Below, in pieces: positions 56,301-64,000 of a DNA stretch of 64,000 bases. Below the pieces are notes generated by a model, which had not been told where the DNA came from, did not search any database, and worked only from the letters and a program-made list of their open reading frames with translations. Every line of letters starts with the position of its first letter. The stretch's first letter is position 1. The translations under genes and the position numbers were made by a program. The DNA is from Vibrio tapetis subsp. tapetis (lineage in GTDB: Bacteria > Pseudomonadota > Gammaproteobacteria > Enterobacterales > Vibrionaceae), in assembly GCF_900233005.1 (NCBI RefSeq), contig NZ_LT960612.1, positions 124,001-188,000 of the forward strand. Direction: 5' to 3'.

Positions 56301-57383
56301 TTAAATGGCATTAGCTTTGGATTTTATGCTCATTGCTTTACGTTTTGCTTGGTATATTGACGTTTCAACACTAAATAAGTTTCTTAGGTAATCATACGTT
56401 GTGGCTGGAACCAATTGCTGTATTGAGCTCCACTCACTATCAAACAACAAATTACGAACTAAGGAAGCAGACACTGGTTGGCCAATACATTCGCTCCGTG
56501 GTATTTCAATTAAGTGAACTGGAGGACTTTCGAGTGTCGGAGTGACTAACCACTGTTGCATCTGTTGATTATAAAACCGTGTCACGCTGCAAATAGGTTC
56601 GGTTCCGACATAGCGATGAGTAATACCCAATGCAGGCGCAATATAAGAGCGGAACAATTGTAAATCCACGGCGGTGTGACAATAGTTAATCACACCTTCA
56701 TCTTTAAGAAAATAACTAGGAAAAGTAGCTCGCGAGATAATGTAATCGGATCCTTCATGAATGATGACGTTGGCTAGATCCGCAACGCCCGCTCTGATCA
56801 TCGCTAACCGATCTTGATATGAGAAAAATGAGCGGTCTTCTTTAACAACAAATAGATGAACCCAATCGCATTGTTTCGATGCATGCTCTACTAAGTGACG
56901 ATGCCCATTCGTAAAAGGATTCGCATTCATTACTATGCTCCCAATCTGGTCTCCCAATTGTTTGAGCTGGGTTAACTGGTTACAATAACTAAGTAATCTA
57001 GATTTACTGTTCTCCATCAAAATCACGCGGTTTTTTACCGAAGTCAGGAGATGAAAACCTGCATTATGGAACATCTGATAGTTATCTGGCTTGGTGTAAA
57101 TAAAGAGGTTATATCGACCCATATCGTAAGCATGAGTGACCAACTCAGTAAGTAACGTTGTCGACAAGCCAAAACCTTGATGCGTTTCATCGACTGCGAT
57201 CGACTTCAGTGTACTGCCCGCTAAACCACCACAACCAACAACCTGACTTTGCGAATAAGCGATGACAAACAACTCTACGTCGGCGTCTACTCCTAAGCCC
57301 ATAACGGTAAGGAAGTCTTTAACTTTTTCCATCTTCCTTGTGTTGTTTTTTCTTATTTTTTCGAAGTGATATGGCATATGCAC
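56301..57383 (-). CDS. citC: CitC, citrate lyase ligase (acetate:SH-citrate lyase ligase)
   Basis: 360 residues. An N-terminal GNAT-like domain (about 1-130, SIAVDETHQGFGLSTTLLTEL) is fused to a nucleotidyltransferase domain (about 145-345) with the HxGH-type loop MNANPFTNGHRHLVE and a later RSECIGQPVSASLVR. CitC acetylates the thiol of the CitD prosthetic group with acetate and ATP, switching citrate lyase on. GTG at 57383 is listed, with a weak GAGA upstream; ATG at 57377 is an alternative. In many bacteria citC begins the citCDEFXG run; here it is about 7 kb away. Confidence 0.93.
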   Translation of the reverse strand: MHMPYHFEKIRKNNTRKMEKVKDFLTVMGLGVDADVELFVIAYSQSQVVGCGGLAGSTLKSIAVDETHQGFGLSTTLLTELVTHAYDMGRYNLFIYTKPDNYQMFHNAGFHLLTSVKNRVILMENSKSRLLSYCNQLTQLKQLGDQIGSIVMNANPFTNGHRHLVEHASKQCDWVHLFVVKEDRSFFSYQDRLAMIRAGVADLANVIIHEGSDYIISRATFPSYFLKDEGVINYCHTAVDLQLFRSYIAPALGITHRYVGTEPICSVTRFYNQQMQQWLVTPTLESPPVHLIEIPRSECIGQPVSASLVRNLLFDSEWSSIQQLVPATTYDYLRNLFSVETSIYQAKRKAMSIKSKANAI

Positions 57384-57540
57384 AGAGCAGTCTCATTGCA
57401 GTAATAGAGTGACATTAAAATTATCTTATTTATACGATTTATAGTAATTGACATTGGTCATATACAGCACCAAGTATTAAATATTTAAATGGCGTTAATG
57501 AATTTATTTAACTTCGAGATTTCACTTAACTATATATAAC

Positions 57541-57575
57541 AAAAAATGGCTCTGAGTTATTACTCAAAGCCATTT
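57541..57575 (-). terminator. Rho-independent terminator after tctA
   Basis: Stem AAATGGCTCTGAGT / ACTCAAAGCCATTT (one mismatch) around TATT, with a T tract on the minus strand, 44 bases after the tctA stop. The remaining 57384-57540 holds the citC promoter side, including CGTTAATGAATTT, also present before tctC. Confidence 0.9.
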
Positions 57576-57618
57576 AAATTAGCAATACATATACAATTCT
57601 ACATCAATATTGCAACCA

Positions 57619-59124
57619 TTAAGCAGGTTGTGCTTCTTTCTTACTTTTTCTCATCATACTTAGAATCGGAAGGCCAATAGACAGTACCGTAATTGCAATC
57701 AGTACTTGAGAAACCGTCGAGCCCGCAAAGATTGAGAAATCTTGATCCGAAATGCGGAATGCTTGACGGAACGACTGTTCCATAGTCCCACCCACGATGA
57801 CGGCAAGAATCATCGGTGCTGTCGGAATATTCGCACGCTTCATCACAACACCCGCCACACCCAAAATAATCAGGATGTAGAACTCAATGGTTGAGTTACT
57901 GATTGCGTAACAACCGATGAATGCTAGGCCTAGTACAATTGGGTACAATACTTTAGGTGGAATAGCCAGTACTCGCACCAACACACCTGCTAGTGGAATA
58001 TTAACCACCGCAAGGATGATGTTAGCAACAAACATACTTGCTATCAGACCCCACGCGATATCGGCGTGTTGCACGAACAATAACGGCCCTGGTTGAATGC
58101 CTAGCATCAGAAGCGCCCCCATCATTACCGCAGTGGTACCAGACCCTGGAACACCTAGCGCTAACATCGGGATCATCGCACCAATTGAAGCCGCGTTATT
58201 CGCAGATTCAGGAGCCGCAAGACCTTCGATTGCACCGTGACCAAATTCTTCGCTGTTCTTAGACAGTTGCTTCTCATTGTTGTAACACATCAGAGAGGCC
58301 ATCGTACCACCAGCGCCCGGTAAAGAACCGATGATAAAGCCGACCGGAGCACTTCGCAGGATTGCCCATTTAGAACGTTTCAAGTCGTCGCCTTCAATCC
58401 ATATTCGCTTAAATTTAGTCTGTGCTTTCTTGGTTCCTTTACTTAGTGAACTGAAGCTCTTAAATACCTCACCCATTGCATAAATGCCGATAATAACGAC
58501 TAGGAAATCGATACCCGTTTGTAGGTGTAAGTTACCAAATGTGAAACGCTCAGTACCACTTTGTGCATCGATACCAACCGTTGCAATCGCGAGGCCTATC
58601 ACCATCGACAAGAAGCCTTTAAGCATATTGCCTTTTGACATGGATGCCGTCATAGACAAAGCAGCAACCATCAATAAGAAATACTCTGCGGGGCCAAATT
58701 TTAAAGCGAAGCCCGCTACAGGTTCAGCTAAAAGTGTCATCAATACTGCTGCAATCGTACCACCAATTAATGAAGCGATTGCCGAAATAGCGAGTGCGGA
58801 TTCAGCACGACCTTTCATTGCCATCGGGTAGCCATCGAATGTCGCGGCAAGTGCTGCACCGTCCCCCGGGGTGTTAATTAAGATCGAACTACGAGAGCCC
58901 CCAAACATCGCACCAATATATACACCAGTCATGGTAATAAGCGCGGCCGTTGGACCCATTGCGAAGGTCATTGGCAGTAAAACCGCAACGCCCGTTGCAG
59001 GGCCAAGGCCCGGAAGCATACCAACGATGGTGCCCAATACACCACCGACGGTAACAAGGAGTAAATGATATGGTTGCAACGCAACACCAAAACCATTCAT
59101 TAAGTTAGCTAAAATCTCAGTCAT
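57619..59124 (-). CDS. tctA: TctA, large membrane subunit of tripartite tricarboxylate transporter
   Basis: 501 residues with about twelve membrane segments. Family motifs: GMLPGLGPATGVAVLLPMTF near the start, GVYIGAMFGGSRSSILINTPGD, GFIIGSLPGAGGTMAS and the second-half repeat PMLALGVPGSGTTAVMMGAL. It moves tricarboxylate with sodium across the inner membrane together with TctB, taking cargo from TctC. It follows tctB by 12 bases with AAGGCG before the ATG. Next to citrate lyase, citrate is the likely substrate. Confidence 0.94.
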   Translation of the reverse strand: MTEILANLMNGFGVALQPYHLLLVTVGGVLGTIVGMLPGLGPATGVAVLLPMTFAMGPTAALITMTGVYIGAMFGGSRSSILINTPGDGAALAATFDGYPMAMKGRAESALAISAIASLIGGTIAAVLMTLLAEPVAGFALKFGPAEYFLLMVAALSMTASMSKGNMLKGFLSMVIGLAIATVGIDAQSGTERFTFGNLHLQTGIDFLVVIIGIYAMGEVFKSFSSLSKGTKKAQTKFKRIWIEGDDLKRSKWAILRSAPVGFIIGSLPGAGGTMASLMCYNNEKQLSKNSEEFGHGAIEGLAAPESANNAASIGAMIPMLALGVPGSGTTAVMMGALLMLGIQPGPLLFVQHADIAWGLIASMFVANIILAVVNIPLAGVLVRVLAIPPKVLYPIVLGLAFIGCYAISNSTIEFYILIILGVAGVVMKRANIPTAPMILAVIVGGTMEQSFRQAFRISDQDFSIFAGSTVSQVLIAITVLSIGLPILSMMRKSKKEAQPA

Positions 59125-59136
59125 GGTTATTACGCC

Positions 59137-59631
59137 TTATTCCATAAATGGTAGAGGTGGAAGGCTGATTGCTAATAATGTATTAAAGATAAAGAATACA
59201 CTTACAGCAAATGCCAATGCGATTGCAGCACTTTTTATCCACGCTTTTTTACCACTGGTAATAGTAAGCATCGCGAACATAAATAAGAATGTGCTGATTA
59301 CGTAACCTAGAATATCAAATACCATTGCATATCCAGTTGCTATAATGCAGGTATATAAGATTCTTTTACGGTCGAACTTTTTCACTTCGTCTTCATTAAT
59401 TAAATTATTGAAGGCAAGAATTGATTCCTTCATATTACTTTTTAACAGTAATATGCAACCAACGATTATAGCAAGAACTGCAACACCCATTGGGAAATAT
59501 ACGGGATCTAACGGGTTACCGAATGCTGCGCGAGGCATAGTATATGCCATCCCGCCATATATCAGGCCAAATACGACACTAAATAAACCTGTAAACGCAT
59601 CCCAGTTTGGACGAACGCTTTTGTTTTCCAT
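59137..59631 (-). CDS. tctB: TctB, small membrane subunit of tripartite tricarboxylate transporter
   Basis: 164 residues with four or so membrane segments. The first is at about 12-32 (FTGLFSVVFGLIYGGMAYTM), followed by the usual P-R-A-x-F-G-x-P segment (PRAAFGNPLDPVYFPMGVAV) seen in TctB proteins. AAAGGATAAC precedes the ATG. Its role is to support TctA in the membrane. Confidence 0.9.
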   Translation of the reverse strand: MENKSVRPNWDAFTGLFSVVFGLIYGGMAYTMPRAAFGNPLDPVYFPMGVAVLAIIVGCILLLKSNMKESILAFNNLINEDEVKKFDRKRILYTCIIATGYAMVFDILGYVISTFLFMFAMLTITSGKKAWIKSAAIALAFAVSVFFIFNTLLAISLPPLPFME

Positions 59632-59680
59632 ATGTTATCCTTTCGCTAGGAATGATTAAGGAACATTAGAAGATGACAAT

Positions 59681-59707
59681 TAAGAGGGAGATATTCCCCC
59701 CCCTCTT
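59681..59707. promoter_or_regulatory. Intercistronic hairpin between tctC and tctB
   Basis: An eight-base stem TAAGAGGG / CCCTCTTA lies in the 109-base gap. On the minus strand it lacks a T tract, so it is more likely an RNA-stabilising or attenuating stem that keeps tctC expressed above tctBA than a full terminator. Confidence 0.6.
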
Positions 59708-59740
59708 ATTATGAGGTCTTTATTTCAACAAATTACTTTA

Positions 59741-60733
59741 TTATTTTCTAGAGAATATCTCAGCTAGTATGCCTTTGTATTCTTCATTTGTTTGCGCTAG
59801 GAATTTAGTGAAATCTTCGCCATTTTGGTAAGCTGCGTCCCAGCCATTGCGCTTACGAGCTTGCGCCCACTCTGGAGTTTCAACCATTTGCTCTAAAGTT
59901 GTTGTCCAGTATTTAACGGCATAATCCGGCATGTTTTTAGGGCCGAATAAGCCACGCCAGTTTTCAAACGTCGCATCGATGCCTTGCTCTCGCACGGTAG
60001 GAATTGCGGCGACGGCACCTTCCCCAACGCGCTTATCTGCAGTTTGAGCAAGTGCTTTAAGGTTGCCACTTTCTACTAATTGCGTCACATCACCAAGACC
60101 GGTTGAAATGAGGTCAACGTGTCCACCCAGTACTTGAGCCACAGCACCACCGTCTTGAAACGAAATGTAGTCAATCTTATTTAGGTTTGGTACACCCGCG
60201 GCTTTAGCAATGAGTAGGAATTGAATATGGTCCATACTACCTGCTGCAGAGGTACCACCCACTTTCACACTTTTAGGATCTTTCTTCAGAGCTTCCATTA
60301 CTTCGTTAATCGAAGTGTATTTCGAATCTTTAGAAACAACGAATACACCGTAGTCCGTAATTAGACGAGCTAGTGGAGTGGTATCTTGATAACTGTATTT
60401 ACTTGCGCCAGTTAACTTAGTTAGCAGAATTGGTGGCGAATATACTGAAATAAGTTTATCGCTGTTCTTCTGGGTTTGCATGTAAGCAAGGTTTACCGCA
60501 CCACCACCACCGGGACGGTTAGTAATCGGCATATTTGCTTCTACAAGCCCAGTATCTTTCAATGTTTTGGCGACAGTACGGATAGTTAAGTCCCAACCAC
60601 CACCAGCACCAGAAGGGGCAACAAAAGAAAGCGTTTTGGGCGGGTAATCTTTCGCAAATGCATTACTCATTGGCAGAGCTGCAACAGATGCAATGGCAGC
60701 GCCTATCATTACGTTTTTAAGTTTCATGTTCAT
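59741..60733 (-). CDS. tctC: TctC, periplasmic tricarboxylate-binding protein
   Basis: 330 residues. A Sec signal peptide (MNMKLKNVMIGAAIASVAALPMSNAFA) is followed by the Bug/TctC fold, beginning KDYPPKTLSFVAPSGAGGGWD. The binding loop segments GGGAVNLAYMQ and GTSAAGSMDH are typical. It captures citrate-like acids in the periplasm for TctAB. It is the first gene of the tctCBA operon. A second in-frame ATG two codons later could also be used. Confidence 0.94.
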   Translation of the reverse strand: MNMKLKNVMIGAAIASVAALPMSNAFAKDYPPKTLSFVAPSGAGGGWDLTIRTVAKTLKDTGLVEANMPITNRPGGGGAVNLAYMQTQKNSDKLISVYSPPILLTKLTGASKYSYQDTTPLARLITDYGVFVVSKDSKYTSINEVMEALKKDPKSVKVGGTSAAGSMDHIQFLLIAKAAGVPNLNKIDYISFQDGGAVAQVLGGHVDLISTGLGDVTQLVESGNLKALAQTADKRVGEGAVAAIPTVREQGIDATFENWRGLFGPKNMPDYAVKYWTTTLEQMVETPEWAQARKRNGWDAAYQNGEDFTKFLAQTNEEYKGILAEIFSRK

Positions 60734-61164
60734 TGATAATATACCTATTATTGTTATTTCCTTGATTCAATTTGTAGCTGATTAGACATATATTCAGCTT
60801 TAAATTGATGGAGTTATTATTCAACGAACTGGCAATGGTTAATGTGATTAAATACCCTATAAAGTAGTTCTTTTATGAGAGTTATGACGTTAATGAATTT
60901 TAATCACTTACTACGATGTATAAACCCAACGCAAACATCATTTTATTAAATAAAAAACAACCAGTTACCTATTAAAAACCGGCTAGAACAATCATTCATG
61001 ACGTTGTGATACGCATCATTTTTTATTAACAATTTAAAGGGAGAACTCTAATTAACGTCATTTAGAACACTATCTAAGTGTTATTCATGTCGCAATTATT
61101 AGCTCCATAAAAATCGCGACCTAGCGGTTATATGGGTAATTTAGATTTTGTACAGACAAAATTA
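60734..61164. other. Long upstream region of tctC
   Basis: About 430 bases, A/T-rich, with no gene. It contains the 17-base motif (61057-61073) and CGTTAATGAATTT (60889-60901), also found before citC at about 57493. The length suggests an unusually extended control region. Confidence 0.5.
61057..61073 (+). promoter_or_regulatory. Recurring 17-base motif upstream of tctC
   Basis: GTCATTTAGAACACTAT differs at one base from the motif at 55548 and has the same orientation relative to the minus-strand target genes. It lies 324 bases before the tctC start, far for a simple activator site. Confidence 0.5.
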
Positions 61165-61185
61165 AGCCCTACTAAAAGCAGGGCT
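61165..61185 (-). terminator. Probable terminator of the chemoreceptor gene
   Basis: Stem AGCCCT / AGGGCT with a nine-base loop, followed on the minus strand by TAATTTTGT, 27 bases after the stop codon. The short stem makes it moderate. Confidence 0.55.
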
Positions 61186-61211
61186 AACGTTAAATTCAAG
61201 GACATTTGGCT

Positions 61212-62858
61212 TTATAACTTAAAGAGCCCAACTAAGCCGTCCAGCTTGTGAGATAGCTCTTTTAAGTGATCGCTGCTGCTGGTAAGTTCTTGGGCAACAT
61301 CCGCAGTTTGACCGGTTAACTGGTTAATACTTTCGACATTTCGATTAATTTCTTGTACGACAGTTGACTGCTCTTCCGTCGCGGTCGCCACATGGATATT
61401 TTGGTCACTGATGGTCATGATATGGTCAATGATTTCATTTAATACGCTATTGGTCGTTTCAGATTGCTCGACCACTAATTGACTTTGTTGTCTGCCTTTG
61501 GAAATCGCCTCAACGGCTTTGTTCGACTCTTCTTGTAGCCTATTGATGACTCGTTGTATTTCTTCCGTAGATTCTGCAGATCGACCCGCTAGGCTTCTTA
61601 CTTCATCCGCAACCACTGCAAAGCCTCGCCCTTGTTCTCCAGCCCTAGCCGCTTCTATCGCAGCATTAAGCGCCAATAAATTTGTTTGCTCCGATATACT
61701 ACGAATGGTTTCGAGGAAAGAACCAATCTCGTCAACTCGCTCGGCCAACGATTGAACGACTTGATTCGCTTCGCCCAGATCTTCAGTCAAATGACTGATT
61801 TGCGCGCTACCTTGACTGACTTGTTCGTTACCATCGCTAGCTTTTTCTGAGGCTTGCTTTGCCCCCTCTGCAGCCAATGCCGCATTGTTAGCAATCTCTC
61901 CAACGGTTGCCCCAAGCTCATGAATTGCCGTTGCCACTTGAACTGTTCTATCACGCTGCATCGTGCAGTTATCTTGAGTTAATGTGGCTTTATCGGTGAC
62001 ATTATTGGCGGCGTCGGCCAACTGATGGGAGTTAGTCGCAACTTGTTCTATTGCATGATGTACGTTTTTCAATAGGCGATTCATGCTATCACTGATATCA
62101 GTGAGTTCGTCTTTACCGCTTAAGTTGATTTGCGTATTCAGAGCCATATTATCAGCCGCATGCGCTATCGTAGTTCTTAAATAACTAACACGCTTCTTCA
62201 AATTAGTGACAATAATGGCAGACAAAATCACAGACAGAATCAAACCAAACGCGATAAAACTTTTAAGGTAGTTCTGGCCATCTTCATGACTTTCAATACT
62301 GATATCATGTTGATGTTTTGCTTGATCTAGCAACGCATCGAGGATCACATTCGCTTCTTTGCGCAATACTCCATAAGTTTTTGCATATTTATCACGGTAT
62401 ATAGCTTGCGCCGTAGGGATATCATCCGCTTCAAAAGCTTTAAGCATAGGATCGAGCTCATCGCTCACCATACGCTCGAACCCTGCCAACAGCTTCGCTA
62501 CTTGTTTTTGTTGTTCCGGATTTACCTGCGTTCGTAGTGCATGTTCTATGGACTCTCGCATTTCAGGTATGTCTTCAAGCCTGGTTTCGTTGACGCGAGT
62601 TAACACGCCTTTTTTGTCTCTTAAGGCGGTTTCTTGCAATAGCATCATATCAATACCAACACGCATACGAGGAATACGTGAAGCCACCTCGGCCATTGAC
62701 CGCATTGGTGCAGAGGTATTCAGATAGAGCTGCTTAGATTGAACTTGCAAAGTGGACATACTTTTAAAACTGGCGAGTCCTACTGCCACTAAAACCAAAC
62801 AAGGCAAAAAAACGGCAAAGATCAAACGACTTTGCAGCGTGAAACGATTCAAAAACAT
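61212..62858 (-). CDS. Methyl-accepting chemotaxis protein
   Basis: 548 residues. Membrane helices at about 10-30 and 190-212 bracket a helical periplasmic domain of about 160 residues, probably a four-helix bundle. A HAMP domain (about 212-265) leads to the long signalling coiled coil, with the conserved hairpin tip [20 protein letters not shown] and [13 protein letters not shown]. The C-terminus ([10 protein letters not shown]) has no NWETF-type CheR/CheB tether. The ligand is unknown; its place beside tctC suggests, but does not show, sensing of citrate. Confidence 0.93.
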   Translation of the reverse strand: MFLNRFTLQSRLIFAVFLPCLVLVAVGLASFKSMSTLQVQSKQLYLNTSAPMRSMAEVASRIPRMRVGIDMMLLQETALRDKKGVLTRVNETRLEDIPEMRESIEHALRTQVNPEQQKQVAKLLAGFERMVSDELDPMLKAFEADDIPTAQAIYRDKYAKTYGVLRKEANVILDALLDQAKHQHDISIESHEDGQNYLKSFIAFGLILSVILSAIIVTNLKKRVSYLRTTIAHAADNMALNTQINLSGKDELTDISDSMNRLLKNVHHAIEQVATNSHQLADAANNVTDKATLTQDNCTMQRDRTVQVATAIHELGATVGEIANNAALAAEGAKQASEKASDGNEQVSQGSAQISHLTEDLGEANQVVQSLAERVDEIGSFLETIRSISEQTNLLALNAAIEAARAGEQGRGFAVVADEVRSLAGRSAESTEEIQRVINRLQEESNKAVEAISKGRQQSQLVVEQSETTNSVLNEIIDHIMTISDQNIHVATATEEQSTVVQEINRNVESINQLTGQTADVAQELTSSSDHLKELSHKLDGLVGLFKL

Positions 62859-63025
62859 ACCTGTACCTATACACGAAAGAGTTAACCGTCAACTATAGAG
62901 TGTCAGCTAAACAATTCTCACTTGCGAGATAAGTTTTAGAAGTATTTTAAAAACGTAAATGATTTTAATGAATTTTATCCCTCAGACGCTTTAGCTCAAA
63001 TTAATCTAGTCATCGACAATACAGC

Positions 63026-63769
63026 TTATCTAACTTGATTTTGAATAACTAACTGGCTGTTCGTATACCTTGTTTGCCAATAGTTTGCTTTTTCAGGGTT
63101 AACCCTTTGATATTTAGACAATGAATAAAACTCTACTAACAATTTTTGAGCTTCTGCTGAATCGTATTCTGCCGCGTTGGTTAACCAAAATTCTGCTTTC
63201 ACTGTGTCCATATGTTTATCACTTAAATGCCATTGAGCAAGGCTAAGTTGCGATAACGCATCTCCACGTGAAGCCGCGATTTTGATCCATTGAATATCAG
63301 CACCGTCTTGCAAAAAATACATTTCTTGATTTCGAGCTAAATGGATAATGGCTGGCATATATCCATTAGCTGCAGCACGCTCTAGCCAATAGGTCGCTAA
63401 TGTCGCATCTTGAGCCACACTGACTCCATAGATATACAAAAGCGCCAAATTATACTGTCCTTGGGGGTGGTTTTGATTGGCAGCCAAGCGATACCAGAAT
63501 GCGGCTTGATCAACGTCAACTTCAAGTTGCTCGCCTTGCTCATACATCAAGCCTAACTTAACTTGGGCATGTGCCAAACCTTCTTGCGCCGCATTCATCG
63601 TCGCGTCAAGTGCACTATCAGCTGTCGTCGCTGATTCAACGTTAATAACGGCAGAATTACCGTCAGCGCTTTTAGAGTCTTTGTTTGAAGGTTTAATATT
63701 CGCATAGGCCAACGCGCTAGCGCCCACAGCTAGGCACAAGATAGTCGTTCTTAAGTAAGGTCGTTTCAT
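63026..63769 (-). CDS. Exported Sel1-repeat protein
   Basis: 247 residues. The signal peptide (about 1-23, LRTTILCLAVGASALAYA) is followed by a Ser/Ala-rich linker and about four Sel1-like repeats, for example AQVKLGLMYEQGEQLEVDVD and GQYNLALLYIYGVSVAQDA. The later repeats are less regular. GAGAGCGACC precedes the ATG. It is a third Sel1 gene in this window but stands alone, divergent from whatever lies to the right. Nothing further is seen in 63770-64000 apart from its upstream region. Confidence 0.85.
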   Translation of the reverse strand: MKRPYLRTTILCLAVGASALAYANIKPSNKDSKSADGNSAVINVESATTADSALDATMNAAQEGLAHAQVKLGLMYEQGEQLEVDVDQAAFWYRLAANQNHPQGQYNLALLYIYGVSVAQDATLATYWLERAAANGYMPAIIHLARNQEMYFLQDGADIQWIKIAASRGDALSQLSLAQWHLSDKHMDTVKAEFWLTNAAEYDSAEAQKLLVEFYSLSKYQRVNPEKANYWQTRYTNSQLVIQNQVR

Positions 63770-64000
63770 GGTCGCTCTCCGATATAGAGATCCAGCATAA
63801 TCGGTTTACGTCCTGAACATTTACCATTTTACGCCACTGGTTAAGTTATGACCGTGCGTTTACAATGTCAGCGGCAAGTCAGTAGTCTAGTCTAATATCT
63901 AAGGTTATAACCCAAGGTAACTAGCTAAATAAGCTACACTTTCTAATGACAACTCATTTTCATTAATTAACGAACAAACACACAACCTAAGAAAAGCAAA

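Overview
The window looks like a Vibrio-type gammaproteobacterial chromosome segment. The supporting signs are an RtxB/RtxD/RtxE-style type I secretion set, a full citrate-fermentation locus with sodium-pumping oxaloacetate decarboxylase, large HD-GYP and chemoreceptor signalling proteins, moderate G+C and strong AAGGAG-type ribosome sites. This placement is by family recognition; no database was searched. I see no tRNA, rRNA, CRISPR array or prophage. The only mobile element I can support is one group II intron.

Layout. 1-6.4 kb: the start of an exported protein cut by the window edge, an ammonium-transporter/histidine-kinase fusion with a response regulator (both have lost key catalytic residues), and a U32 family protein. 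6.5-9.7 kb: housekeeping and accessory genes (GST, DUF1801, GNAT, LysE and TauE exporters). 10-12.1 kb: mesX-mesD, a folate-independent methionine synthase pair. 13-26.8 kb: a type I secretion island on the minus strand. It has two complete ABC exporters around one HlyD adaptor, flanked by a 1804-residue RTX protein and a 713-residue unknown protein. These two carry the same short C-terminal motif, so both are probably cargo. The RTX protein ends in a domain that resembles the glycan-binding F-box-associated (FBA) domain of eukaryotic FBXO2/FBXO6. Two Sel1-repeat genes lie divergently beside the island.

29-38.5 kb: a LysR regulator, a six-gene MoxR/DUF58/DUF4381/VWA/VWA-TPR/BatD operon and a divergent exported arylsulfatase. 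38.6-44.2 kb: a Cache/HAMP/HD-GYP c-di-GMP phosphodiesterase, a roughly 2.1 kb group II intron inserted just after a terminator hairpin, and a small Cys/His protein.

44.2-60.7 kb: the citrate fermentation locus. Citrate would enter through TctCBA. CitC, CitX and CitG build and charge the prosthetic group of citrate lyase CitDEF, which splits citrate to acetate and oxaloacetate. OadGAB decarboxylates oxaloacetate while exporting sodium, and CitA/CitB senses citrate and switches the genes on. CitX is present twice, and a 17-base motif recurs upstream of oadG/citX2 and of tctC. 61.2-64 kb: a methyl-accepting chemotaxis protein and a third Sel1-repeat protein.
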